DNA from: Rhizobium sp. BG4
Lineage (GTDB): Bacteria; Pseudomonadota; Alphaproteobacteria; Rhizobiales; Rhizobiaceae
DNA length: 64,000 bases
Reading direction: 5' to 3'
Assembly (NCBI RefSeq): GCF_016864575.1
Contig: NZ_CP044125.1
Coordinates: 2,010,501-2,074,500, forward strand
A model generated the notes under the pieces. The model worked only from the letters and a program-made list of their open reading frames with translations. It was not told the origin of the DNA and made no database searches. This document shows positions 28,000 to 36,776 of the stretch, in pieces; positions within the stretch are counted from its first letter, which is position 1, and each line of letters begins with the position of its first letter. Position numbers and translations under genes: made by a program.

Positions 28000-30542
28000 C
28001 TAGAGCTCGCGCAGAACGGGTGCTGCCTTCTGGCCGAGAATGCGCCATGTGCCGATCAGGCCGATACCGACGGTCAGCACAAGTGCCGTCACCAGCGTCA
28101 GCCCGGCGACATCCGGCAGGAAGGCCGAGGGCAGCTTCATGATGAGGCTGACGACGAACCACGCGGCCGTTCCGCCGGCAAGCAGCGCGAAGATCGCGGT
28201 AGCGACGCCGAGGATGAGATATTCGTAGCTGAAGGCGCGGATCAGCATGGAGCGGGTGGCACCTAGCGTCTTCAAGACGACGGCATCATGCGTGCGCGCC
28301 CTGTTTCCGGCGGCGAGGGCACCCGCGAGGACGAGGATCGAGGCGATCAGGGCGACGGAGGCTGCGGCGCGGATGGCGGTCGCAAGCTGGCCGACCAGCT
28401 CGTTGACGATATCGAGCGCGTCCTTCACGCGGACGCTGGTGATCGTCGGATAGGTGTTGGTGACGGTCTTCAGGAGCGCCGCTTCCTCGGCCGGTGTGGC
28501 GGACGGATCGGTCAGTGTGGCGAGCCAGGCATGCGGGGCGCCGCGGAAGGTGTTGGGCGAGAAGACCATCACGAAGTTGATCGACAGCGACTCCCATTCG
28601 ACCTTGCGCAGGTTGGCGATGCGCGCGGTTATGTTGCGGCCCAGCACGTTGACGGTGACGGTATCGCCGACCTTGAGGCCGAGCTCTCCCGCCTCTTCGG
28701 CGGAGAAGGAGACCTGCGGTTCGCCGCTGTAATCCTTCGGCCACCAGCTGCCTTCGGTCAGCGAGGCATTTTCCGGCATGTTTTCGGAGTAGGTGATGCC
28801 GCGGTCGCCGCGCAGCACCCATTGGCCGGCGGGCGGCACCTTGCGCTTGGTGACGTCCTCGCCGTTAAAGGCGAGGATCCGGCCGCGCAGCATCGGCACT
28901 TCGACGAGCTTGCCTTCCGGCGCCTGCTCTCTGACGAGACTGCGGAAGTCTTCGACCTGGGCGCTCTGGATATCGACGAAGAAGAAGTTCGGCGCTCCTT
29001 CGGCCATCCGTCCGGTCAGCTGCTGGCGCAGATTGCCGTCGATCAACGTCAGGGTCACCAGCAGAGCGAGGCCGAGGCCGAGCGAGAGGACGACCGAGGG
29101 GGTCAGGGCGCCGGGGCGGTGGATATTGCCGATTGCGAGGCGCAGCGCCGGGGAATTAACGCGCGGACTGCGCTTCGCAAGCCAGGCGATGACAGCCGCG
29201 ACGACGCGCAGAATGACGAAGGCGAAGATGATGGCGCCGACGAAGACGACGGCGATGAAGCGGTCATAGGCGGTGACGATCGCCAGGCCCGCGAGCGCGG
29301 CCATGAAGAGGGCGGCGAGCAGGATATAGGGCCAGGAGGGGAGCTTGCGGGCTTCGAAGCCCTGCTCGCGGAACAGTGCCGTTGCCGGAACCTCGCGGGC
29401 ATGGCCGAGCGGCAGGATGGCGAAGGCGAGCGTCGTCAGGATGCCGAAGAGCGTGGCGAGCAGCAAGGCGCCCGGGTAGAGCGCCGGCTCGGTGGAGACC
29501 GGCAGGAACTGCGCCAGGAACTGCGCGGCGATGACGGGCGATATGGCGCCCAGGACGAGGCCGATCAGGATGCCGGCGAAGGCGATGATGGCGATCTGGA
29601 AGAGATAGATCAGCACGACGACCGAGGCAGGTGCACCCAGGCACTTGAACGTGGCGATTGTCGTGCGCTTGGAATCGAGGAAGGCACGCACCGCATTGGC
29701 AACGCCGACGCCGCCGACGATCAGCGCGGTCAGACCGACCAGCGTCAGGAACTGCGAGAAGCGGGTGATGTTTTCGGTGAGCGAGGGGCTGCGCGGTCGC
29801 TGGTGCGGATCGACCAGCCGGCGGAGGGGAATTCCTTGGCGGCGCGATCGCGGACGGTGCCGATTTCTCGGGGATCATCGAGCTTGATCTTGTAGGCATG
29901 TTCGACAAGGCTGCCGGTCTGGATCAGGCCGGATGCCTGCAGCGCCTCGCGGCTGACGATCAGGCGCGGGGCAAAGCCGAAGCCTTCAGAGAGGGCGTCC
30001 GGCTCGGTCTTCACGGTGCCTGTTATGTTGAGCGTCGCATTGCCGAGCAGGATTTCGTCACCGATCGACAGCCCGAGACGCTCAAGTAGCAGCGGGGCGG
30101 CGACGGCGCCGTAGGTGCCGCTCTGGGTGGAGAGCAGCGCGGCAAGCGGATAGTCCGGTTCGGACTGGAAGGTGCCGTACAGCGGATAGGCGTCGTCGAC
30201 GGCCTTGACCTCGACCAGTGCCTGATCGGTACCGTCGGGCTTGCGTGCCATGGAGCGCAGGCCGGTGGAGGTCGAGACCTTGCCGAGGCCGCGCAGGAAA
30301 TTCATCTCGTCCTGCGTTGCCTCGCGATTGTTCAGCTCGAAGCGCACGTCGCCGGCCAGCAGTTCCTGCCCCTGTGAGGCGATCGTATCGGTGATCGAGG
30401 TCGAGACCGAATTGACGGCGGCAATGGCGCCGGTGCCGAGCGCGATACAGGCGAGGAATATGTAGAAGCCTCTGAGGCCGCCGCGCAGTTCGCGAAGGGC
30501 AAGGCGGAAGGCGAGCGAAGCGCGCGGGGTGATCAGCGTCAT
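28000..30542 (-). pseudogene. FtsX-like ABC transporter permease (YbbP type), frameshifted
   Basis: Two adjacent reading frames make one 848-aa permease. The N-terminal part (30542 to about 29795) opens with one TM helix and a periplasmic MacB-like domain. The C-terminal part (from about 29790) resumes in another frame with LTENITRFSQFLTLVGLTAL, which precedes MRAFLDSKRTTIATFKCLGA, then several TM blocks and the C-terminal FtsX domain. In the first frame translation ends at 29745 after a run of unrelated residues. One missing base near 29789-29795 explains everything. The gene overlaps the upstream ATPase stop by 4 nt. It is either a true pseudogene or a sequencing error. Confidence 0.85.
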
Positions 30543-31246
30543 GCGATGGCTGCCGCAGACTGGCGGACGGCGCTGTCGCCTTCGATCTTGCCGGAGCGCA
30601 CGCGGATCTGCCGCGAGCAGCGGTTCGCGAGCGCATTGTCGTGGGTGACGAGCAGCAGCGTCATGCCGCGCTCGGTCTGTTTGGAGAACAGCAGGTCGGC
30701 GATCTGGCGGCCGGTATCGGTATCGAGATTGCCGGTCGGTTCGTCGGCGATCAGCAGGGCAGGCGATGGGGCGAGAGCGCGGGCAATGGCGACACGCTGC
30801 TGTTCTCCACCGGAGAGCTGACCGGGATAGTGGTTGAGGCGTTCGCCGAGGCCGACGGAGCGCAGCTCGCGCTGGGCGATCTCGAAGGGGTTCGGAACAT
30901 TCGCGAGCTCGAGGGGAACGGCGACGTTTTCGAGTGCCGTCATGTTGGCGATCAGATGGAAGGACTGGAAGACGATGCCGATATTGCGGCCGCGGAAATC
31001 GGCGACCTGATCCTCGCTCATCGCGTGGAGCGGCGTTTCGTTGATGTGGATCTCACCGCTATCGAGCCTTTCAAGACCAGCCAGCACCATCAGCAGCGTC
31101 GACTTGCCGGATCCGGAGGGGCCGACGATGCCGACCGATTCGCCGGCGGCGATTGTCAGGTCGATGCCCTTTAGCACATGCACGGATGCGGCGGCATTGC
31201 CCAAGGTCAAATCCGCGTGCTTCAGCTCGATGATGGTTTTTGCCAA
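30539..31246 (-). CDS. ABC transporter ATP-binding protein (YbbA/LolD type)
   Basis: A 235-aa ATPase with Walker A GPSGSGKSTLLMV (about residue 41), Q-loop, signature LSGGEQQRVAIARALAPSPA and Walker B LLIADEPTGNLD. The insertion GRNIGIVFQSFHLIANMTAL is typical of the MacB/LolD/YbbA group, which works with FtsX-like permeases. The downstream permease, overlapping by 4 nt, is its partner but is frameshifted. Divergent to a TesA-like esterase, as ybbA-ybbP and tesA are in E. coli. Confidence 0.93.
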   Translation of the reverse strand: MAKTIIELKHADLTLGNAAASVHVLKGIDLTIAAGESVGIVGPSGSGKSTLLMVLAGLERLDSGEIHINETPLHAMSEDQVADFRGRNIGIVFQSFHLIANMTALENVAVPLELANVPNPFEIAQRELRSVGLGERLNHYPGQLSGGEQQRVAIARALAPSPALLIADEPTGNLDTDTGRQIADLLFSKQTERGMTLLLVTHDNALANRCSRQIRVRSGKIEGDSAVRQSAAAIA

Positions 31247-31299
31247 AGAAAATAGCCCTATATAAATCTTAAAGACTTCGACAATTTAGGGAAAGCGGA

Positions 31300-31944
31300 A
31301 TGAGATTTAAAGTTGGCCTGCTTCACATCGCTGTCATTGCAGGCTCTCTGCTCGCAAGTTCCATGGCTCAGGCGGCGACGCTCAATCTCGTCGGCTTCGG
31401 CGACAGTCTGATGGCGGGCTACCAGCTGCCACCCGGCGACGGCTTTCCGGAAAAGCTGCAGGCGGCGCTTAAGGCCAAGGGCGAAGACGTTGCGATCACA
31501 AATGCAGGGGTTTCCGGCGACACGTCGACGGGCGGTCTGGCGCGAATCGACTGGTCGGTTCCCGACGGCACGAATGGTGTGATTCTCGAACTCGGCGCCA
31601 ATGATGCGCTGCGGGGAATTCCGCCCGAAGAAACCGAGAAGAATCTCGACGCCATGATTACCCGGCTAAAGGAGCGGGGCATTCCGGTACTGCTTGCCGG
31701 CATGATGGCGCCGCCGAACATGGGTGCGGACTATGCGGCGCGCTTCAATCCGATCTACGAGAAACTGGCGCAAAAACATCAGGTTCCGCTCTACGCCTTC
31801 TTTCTCGACGGCGTCGTCATGGATGCCAGCCTGAAGCTGGAGGATGGGATGCATCCCAATTCGAAGGGTGTAGATGTCATGGTCCAGAAGATGGAGCCGG
31901 CTGTCACAAATTTCATCCGGACGATTTCTACTGTGAAGAAATAG
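31300..31944 (+). CDS. tesA: Secreted GDSL arylesterase / TesA-like acyl-CoA thioesterase-lysophospholipase
   Basis: A 214-aa SGNH hydrolase. Signal peptide residues 1-25 end in AQA. Block I is LVGFGDSLMAGY (Ser36), block II contains ITNAGVSGDTSTGG, block III LELGANDALRG, and the catalytic Asp/His pair is in DGMHPNSKG (about residue 185). Such enzymes hydrolyse esters, lysophospholipids or thioesters in the periplasm. The divergent ybbA-like gene 54 nt away conserves the E. coli layout and suggests a joint role in lipid handling. Confidence 0.92.
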   Translation: MRFKVGLLHIAVIAGSLLASSMAQAATLNLVGFGDSLMAGYQLPPGDGFPEKLQAALKAKGEDVAITNAGVSGDTSTGGLARIDWSVPDGTNGVILELGANDALRGIPPEETEKNLDAMITRLKERGIPVLLAGMMAPPNMGADYAARFNPIYEKLAQKHQVPLYAFFLDGVVMDASLKLEDGMHPNSKGVDVMVQKMEPAVTNFIRTISTVKK

Positions 31945-32012
31945 GGGCTTGCGCGGCTCACCAATGCGTGATTCCGTGTTAGCACCTGCAAAAGATTCGG
32001 GGAGTGCTCGTT

Positions 32013-32594
32013 ATGCCGAGACTATTTACCGCCCTCGAAATTCCGCGCAATGCGGCGATGAGCCTCTCTTTGCTGCGCGGTGGTCTTCCCGGTGCCAGAT
32101 GGATCGATGTGGAGAACTACCACATCACGCTTCGCTTCATAGGCGATGTCGATGGCCGCACGGCAGACGAGATCGTCGACCGGCTCGATCGAATCGACAG
32201 GCCCGAATTCCAGATCAGGCTTGATGGCATCGGGGCCTTTGGTTCCAAGAAGCCGCATTCGGTCTGGGCCGGTGTCACGCCATCGCCGGAGATGTATGCG
32301 CTTCAGGCCGAAATCGAACGGATCTGCCAGCGCATCGGCCTGCCGCCGGATCCCCGCAAGTTTACCCCGCATGTCACGCTCGCCCGCCTCAAGTCGTCGC
32401 GGGTTGACGATGTGGTGCACTACCTCTCGGGCCGCGGCAATTTCCAGACCTCGGCCTTCACCGTACCCCGCTTCGTATTGCTGTCATCGCGGGAATCGGT
32501 CGGCGGCGGTCCTTACCTGACCGAGGAAGTGTTCCCGCTCCACGAAGCGCTTTCGGCGCCGAGCATGCCTGCGAGCTTCATGCAGCCGGTGTGA
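32013..32594 (+). CDS. thpR: RNA 2',3'-cyclic phosphodiesterase
   Basis: A 193-aa 2H phosphoesterase with both catalytic tetrapeptides: HITLRFIG (about residue 37) and HVTLARLK (about residue 120). It opens 2',3'-cyclic phosphates on RNA and was formerly called LigT. The ATG at 32013 is chosen because GGGGAG lies 8 nt upstream. Its last 82 nt overlap the 3' end of the phosphatase gene on the opposite strand. Confidence 0.93.
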   Translation: MPRLFTALEIPRNAAMSLSLLRGGLPGARWIDVENYHITLRFIGDVDGRTADEIVDRLDRIDRPEFQIRLDGIGAFGSKKPHSVWAGVTPSPEMYALQAEIERICQRIGLPPDPRKFTPHVTLARLKSSRVDDVVHYLSGRGNFQTSAFTVPRFVLLSSRESVGGGPYLTEEVFPLHEALSAPSMPASFMQPV

Positions 32595-33013
32595 AGCCTG
32601 GCATAGACCGCTTCGAAACCTTCCGGGCCGCCGTAATAGGGGTCCGGAATGTCTTCGCCGGTGCCGAGCGCGATGTCTCCGAACAGGTGGATGTTTCTGG
32701 CATCCGGCGCCTTGCGCCTCAGCTCCGCCACGTTGCTGCGATCCATTGCGACAATCAGGTCGAATGCTGCAAAATCCGACGAGCGGATGCGGCGCGCCCT
32801 CTGGCCGGTAATGTCGATGCCGTGGCTTCCCGCCGTTGCGATCGAGCGAGGGTCGGGCTGATCGCCTTCATGCCAGCCGCCGATGCCGGCTGAATCGATC
32901 GAGACGATTTCGGCAAGCCCGCTTTCGGCCGCGACATGGCGAAAGATACCTTCCGCAAGTGGCGACCGGCAGATATTGCCCATGCAAACAAACAGGATGC
33001 TGACGCGTTTCAT
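32513..33013 (-). CDS. Low-molecular-weight protein-tyrosine phosphatase
   Basis: A 166-aa cytoplasmic phosphatase. The P-loop VCMGNICRSPLAEGIF has the C(X)5R nucleophile Cys10 and Arg16, and the general acid is in EDIPDPYYGGPEGF (about residue 120). It dephosphorylates tyrosine on proteins such as exopolysaccharide kinases, but the partner is unknown. Start at ATG 33013 fits the family. The C-terminus, encoded opposite thpR, extends beyond the typical 150-160 residues. Confidence 0.93.
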   Translation of the reverse strand: MKRVSILFVCMGNICRSPLAEGIFRHVAAESGLAEIVSIDSAGIGGWHEGDQPDPRSIATAGSHGIDITGQRARRIRSSDFAAFDLIVAMDRSNVAELRRKAPDARNIHLFGDIALGTGEDIPDPYYGGPEGFEAVYARLHTGCMKLAGMLGAESASWSGNTSSVR

Positions 33014-33051
33014 GAAAAGCCTGTTCTGAAAAACGATGGGAGAACCATGAC

Positions 33052-33360
33052 ATGAAGATGGAGAAACTGGAACGCCGGGCGATCGACGAGCAGCTTGCTG
33101 GTGTGAGCGGCTGGGCGCTTGCCGATGACGGACAATCGATCTCAAAGACTTTCAAGTTCGCGAGTTTCGTCGAGGCTTTCGGCTTCATGACGAAGGCGGC
33201 GCTGACGGCGGAGAAGCTTAACCACCATCCGGAATGGTTCAATGTCTATTCCAAGGTGGAGGTGAAACTGAACACGCATGATGCGGGCGGACTTACCGAG
33301 CTGGACTTCAAGCTCGCCAAGGCGATGGACAAGGCGGCGGGTTCGAACACGAACAATTGA
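33052..33360 (+). CDS. phhB: Pterin-4a-carbinolamine dehydratase
   Basis: A 102-aa protein with the active-site signature [20 protein letters not shown] (histidines at about residues 61-62) after [20 protein letters not shown]. It dehydrates 4a-hydroxytetrahydrobiopterin, recycling the cofactor of phenylalanine hydroxylase; in bacteria without that hydroxylase it may serve other pterin reactions. No hydroxylase gene is in the window. The stop overlaps unrelated upstream codons of the DUF1232 reading frame. Confidence 0.94.
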   Translation: MKMEKLERRAIDEQLAGVSGWALADDGQSISKTFKFASFVEAFGFMTKAALTAEKLNHHPEWFNVYSKVEVKLNTHDAGGLTELDFKLAKAMDKAAGSNTNN

Positions 33361-33410
33361 ATCGGCGTGTTCAATCCCCATATCAGCGCATGCCTTTTGA
33401 GGAGATCGGA

Positions 33411-33800
33411 ATGGACGACGTCAAATATGGTGAGATCCTGCTGCCCGGCGATGAGGAAACCCAGAGCCGCCGGGAGAAAGCCGTGCGCAAGAAGTTCTGG
33501 CCGACCTTCAAGCGGGCCGTCCGGCAGATCCCGTTCTCGCGCGACGTCGTTGCCGCTTTCTACTGCGCGCTCGACCCGCAGACGCCGACGCGCGTGCGCG
33601 GCATCCTGCTTGCTGCGCTCGCCTATTTCGTCCTGCCCTTCGACCTGATCCCCGATGTCTTCGCGGTCATCGGCTTTTCCGACGACGTCGCCGTCTTGTC
33701 GGCGGCCTTTGCCATGGTCAGCGGCCATATGAAGCCGAAGCATTACGAAGCGGCTGATCGGGCGCTTGCGGACCAGCCCGAGGGCATGAAGACGATCTAG
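33411..33800 (+). CDS. DUF1232 (YkvA-like) small membrane protein
   Basis: A 129-aa protein. The diagnostic part is RVRGILLAALAYFVLPFDLI followed by PDVFAVIGFSDDVAVLSAAF, the DUF1232 core, which is a probable hairpin of two membrane helices. Start at ATG 33411 because GAGGAGATC lies immediately upstream. Function is unknown. It converges with an ECF sigma factor gene 12 nt away. Probably co-transcribed with phhB. Confidence 0.88.
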   Translation: MDDVKYGEILLPGDEETQSRREKAVRKKFWPTFKRAVRQIPFSRDVVAAFYCALDPQTPTRVRGILLAALAYFVLPFDLIPDVFAVIGFSDDVAVLSAAFAMVSGHMKPKHYEAADRALADQPEGMKTI

Positions 33801-33811
33801 GCCGGTCGCGC

Positions 33812-34372
33812 CTAGGCGGTCTGCGCCTCCAGAACCTTCTTGAGCTTGCCGAAGGCGAGCCTGATGCGCGACTTCACTGTGCCGAGCGGAAGTCCTGTGG
33901 CTTCGGCGATCTCCGAATGCGACTGCCCCAGGAAGAAGGCGGCCTTCAGCATTTCGCGCTGTTCCTCCGGCAATTGGCTGACGGCGGCGCGCACATGCGC
34001 ATCGCGGTCATCGTTGGCGACGGCCTCGTCGGCGCCGATCTCGGCGGGCGGCTGCAGCGTCGGATCGTCCTCGTCGAGAACCCGCGCACGGGCGCGGCGC
34101 TGCAGGTCGATGCGGCGGTTTCTGGCGATGCGGAAGAGCCAGGTCGAAAGCGACGAGCGCGCGGGATCATAGAGATCGGCCTTGTGCCAGAGCACGATCA
34201 TCACTTCCTGAACCAGCTCTTCGGCTTCGGTTGCAGGCATGCGCTGACGTAGCAGCCAGGATTTCAGCCTCGGCGCGAAATAATCGAACAGGACGGAGAA
34301 GGCCTGCTGATCGCGCCGTTCTGCGACTGCTTTTGCGAGGGCAGCGAAACGCTGTTTTTCCTCAGCATCCAT
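33812..34372 (-). CDS. ECF-family RNA polymerase sigma factor
   Basis: A 186-aa sigma-70-type factor of the extracytoplasmic-function class. Region 2 is LVQEVMIVLWHKADLYDPAR and STWLFRIARNRRIDLQRRAR (residues 50-95); region 4 is QLPEEQREMLKAAFFLGQSH and IAEATGLPLGTVKSRIRLAF (residues 130-175). No anti-sigma gene adjoins it, unlike RpoE-ChrR or RpoE-RseA systems, so its signal must come from an unlinked partner or from its own regulation. Target promoters are unknown. Confidence 0.93.
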   Translation of the reverse strand: MDAEEKQRFAALAKAVAERRDQQAFSVLFDYFAPRLKSWLLRQRMPATEAEELVQEVMIVLWHKADLYDPARSSLSTWLFRIARNRRIDLQRRARARVLDEDDPTLQPPAEIGADEAVANDDRDAHVRAAVSQLPEEQREMLKAAFFLGQSHSEIAEATGLPLGTVKSRIRLAFGKLKKVLEAQTA

Positions 34373-34708
34373 GTCCGGTTACGGGCCCCCTGGCTCAGGC
34401 AATTCTTCGACGGATTTCCAATACCTTAATGAGGTACAACGGATTTTCGAAAGGTCAAACTCTTGCCTGAATCTTTATGTCTTAAATTGCCCTCGAAGGG
34501 ATGACGCGCCGTCATCAATGCAAGGACATCACACAGGCATCCGCACCAAGCCGAACGTTGACACTCGGGCCTAAATGACACAGGTGGAGACATATCACGG
34601 TCTCCGTTGACGCTTTGGTAACCTGAATTAAGTCAAAATAAAGCAGATCGTGACGAAAGCGCAGCCCGCTCGAACGGGCGCTGAATCGCAAGAACCGGCA
34701 GGAAATCA
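34373..34708. other. 336-nt divergent intergenic region (ECF sigma / IalB)
   Basis: It holds several small palindromes: GATGACG-CGC-CGTCATC near 34500, GGAGAC...GTCTCC near 34590, and GCCCGCTCGAACGGGCGC near 34664. One or more could be operator or leader-hairpin sites. I see no ORF I would support and no RNA gene. AT content is above average for the window. Confidence 0.45.
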
Positions 34709-35227
34709 ATGTTTGTAAAAAGTATCGCACCCGCTCTCGCTCTCGTTCTCATCACGGCCGGAGTCGCAGGAGCACAGCAGGGCGGAGCTTCGGCGCCGAC
34801 CCGCATCCAGCAGTTCCAGGCTTGGGGCGCTTATTCCTACAAGCAGGGTAACAGCACCGTTTGCTACGTTCTGTCCGTTCCGACGACGAAGCAGCCGGCA
34901 AGCGTCGATCACGGCGACAACTTCTTCATCGTGTCGCAGCGCCCGGGCCAGAACATCTCCTACGAGCCGCAGGCGATGATGGGCTACACGGTCAAGGAAA
35001 ACTCCAAGATCAATGTTGTCATCGACAACAAGACCTTCGTCATGTTCACCAAGGACAAGGCTGGCTGGGTCGAGAATGCCGCTCAGGAGCCGGCGCTGGT
35101 CGCCGCCATGAAGGGCGGGCACTCGATGACGGTTACCGCCGTTTCCCGCAAGGGCACCGGTACCTCCTACGCCTATTCGCTGTCGGGCATTTCGGCCGCG
35201 CTGAAGCAGATCGAAAGCTGCAAGTAA
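34709..35227 (+). CDS. Invasion-associated locus B (IalB) family secreted protein
   Basis: A 172-aa protein with a signal peptide (MFVKSIAPALALVLITAGVA, cleaved at about residue 22). The body is the IalB beta-rich fold: FQAWGAYSYKQGNSTVCYVL, GDNFFIVSQRPGQNISYEPQ and INVVIDNKTFVMFTKDKAGW. IalB is needed for erythrocyte entry in Bartonella; in plant-associated rhizobia related genes are common and their role is unclear. Probably periplasmic or surface-associated. Single gene with its own terminator. Confidence 0.9.
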   Translation: MFVKSIAPALALVLITAGVAGAQQGGASAPTRIQQFQAWGAYSYKQGNSTVCYVLSVPTTKQPASVDHGDNFFIVSQRPGQNISYEPQAMMGYTVKENSKINVVIDNKTFVMFTKDKAGWVENAAQEPALVAAMKGGHSMTVTAVSRKGTGTSYAYSLSGISAALKQIESCK

Positions 35228-35252
35228 GCTTCTCCGCTTCCTCTTAGAATTC

Positions 35253-35277
35253 AAAGGCCGGCCTTGCGCCGGCCTTT
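35253..35277 (+). terminator. Intrinsic terminator after the IalB gene
   Basis: The stem AAAGGCCGGC/GCCGGCCTTT with a 5-nt loop lies 26 nt after the stop codon. The T tract is only moderate. Confidence 0.75.
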
Positions 35278-35455
35278 GCCGTTTCCATCTATAGTGACGT
35301 GCGGGGAAAATGATGATAAAGCCCGGCGCAACAGCGGAACGAATGCGGCCTTGATCGCAGCTCCGCATTCAACTTTCTGCGAACTGCCGATGCCGCCCGC
35401 CAAGTCTTCCGGCTTTCCGGGACGCGTCCAGTTTTGATTTCGGGATCGAAGAACT

Positions 35456-36685
35456 ATGTCCGTCATGGATGCTATGGCCGTTACCAAGCCGCAGGCGCCG
35501 CGCGCTCCGATCGGCGATGAGAAGCCCTCGCTGATCGGCCTTTCGCGCGAACAGATGGCCGAGGCGCTGCGCGAAAAGGGCGTGCCGGAAAAGCAGATCA
35601 AGATGCGCGTTAGCCAGTTGTGGAACTGGATCTATGTGCGCGGTGTCTCCGATTTCGATCACATGGCGAATATCTCCAAGGATATGCGCGAGACGCTGAA
35701 GCAGCATTTCACCATCGCGCGTCCGGAGATCGTCGAAGAGCAGGTTTCCAACGACGGTACCCGCAAGTGGCTGCTGCGCTTTCCGCCGCGTGGCGCCGGC
35801 CGCCCCGTCGAGATCGAGGCCGTCTACATTCCCGAAGAGGGGCGCGGCACGCTCTGCATTTCCAGTCAGGTCGGCTGCACGCTCACCTGTTCCTTCTGTC
35901 ACACCGGCACGCAGCGCCTGGTGCGCAACCTGACGGCTGAGGAAATTCTGTCGCAGCTGCTGCTGGCGCGCGACCGGCTGGGCGACTTCCCGGACCGCGA
36001 AGCGCCGCAGGGCACGATCATGCCGGCCGAAGGCCGCAAGGTCTCCAACATCGTCATGATGGGCATGGGCGAGCCGCTCTACAATTTCGATGCCGTCAAG
36101 CAGGCGCTGCTGATCGCTACCGACGGCGACGGCCTGTCGCTCTCAAAGCGCCGCGTCACGCTGTCCACATCCGGCGTCGTGCCTGAGATCTTCCGCACCG
36201 GCGATGAGATCGGCGTCATGCTGGCGATCTCGCTGCATGCGGTCCGCGACGACCTGCGCGACATCCTCGTGCCGATCAACAAGAAGTATCCGCTGAAGGA
36301 ACTGATCGACGCCTGCCGGAAGTATCCGGGTCTGTCGAATGCCCGCCGCATCACCTTCGAATATGTGATGCTGAAGGACGTCAATGATAGCCTGGAGGAT
36401 GCCAAGGGGCTGATCCAGCTTCTGAAGGGCGTGCCGGCCAAGATCAACCTGATACCGTTCAATCCGTGGCCAGGTACGAACTACCAGTGTTCCGACTGGG
36501 CGCAGATCGAGAAGTTTGCTGACTTCATCAATTCGGCCGGCTATGCCTCGCCGATCCGCACCCCGCGTGGCCGTGACATTCTCGCCGCCTGCGGTCAGCT
36601 GAAATCGGAATCCGAGCGCATGCGCAAGACAGAGCGTCTCGCCTTCGAGGCAATGATGATCGCCAATCACGGCGCGGATGACTGA
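35456..36685 (+). CDS. rlmN: Dual-specificity 23S rRNA A2503 / tRNA A37 C2-methyltransferase
   Basis: A 409-aa radical-SAM methyltransferase. The iron-sulphur motif is [19 protein letters not shown] (CxxxCxxC, about residues 140-150), followed by [15 protein letters not shown] and a C-terminal region with the methyl-carrying cysteine expected near [12 protein letters not shown] (about residue 390). It methylates A2503 of 23S rRNA and A37 of some tRNAs. Start at ATG 35456; in-frame ATGs at +9 and +18 nt are alternatives. Length is typical. Confidence 0.96.
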   Translation: MSVMDAMAVTKPQAPRAPIGDEKPSLIGLSREQMAEALREKGVPEKQIKMRVSQLWNWIYVRGVSDFDHMANISKDMRETLKQHFTIARPEIVEEQVSNDGTRKWLLRFPPRGAGRPVEIEAVYIPEEGRGTLCISSQVGCTLTCSFCHTGTQRLVRNLTAEEILSQLLLARDRLGDFPDREAPQGTIMPAEGRKVSNIVMMGMGEPLYNFDAVKQALLIATDGDGLSLSKRRVTLSTSGVVPEIFRTGDEIGVMLAISLHAVRDDLRDILVPINKKYPLKELIDACRKYPGLSNARRITFEYVMLKDVNDSLEDAKGLIQLLKGVPAKINLIPFNPWPGTNYQCSDWAQIEKFADFINSAGYASPIRTPRGRDILAACGQLKSESERMRKTERLAFEAMMIANHGADD

Positions 36686-36721
36686 TCAGCAAGTTTGATC
36701 CTTGTAACAGTTCTTTGCGAT

Positions 36722-36760
36722 TGATCGGGCGCTTCTCTTTTTCTAGAAGCGCCTTGATCA
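36722..36760 (+). terminator. Hairpin after rlmN
   Basis: The stem GGCGCTTCT/AGAAGCGCC encloses an 8-nt T-rich loop, with outer bases TGATC/GATCA extending it. It lies 40 nt after the rlmN stop and 20 nt before the next gene. There is no long T run downstream. Confidence 0.55.
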
Positions 36761-36776
36761 TTTGATGGAGGACAAA

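Noticed and set aside
34709..35227. Virulence island suggested by an IalB homologue
   Set aside because: IalB-like proteins are widespread in rhizobia, and the surrounding genes are core metabolism.
36722..36760. Considered as a binding site rather than a terminator
   Set aside because: Position just after rlmN and symmetrical stem favour a transcript end, though the T run is weak; kept only as a low-confidence terminator.
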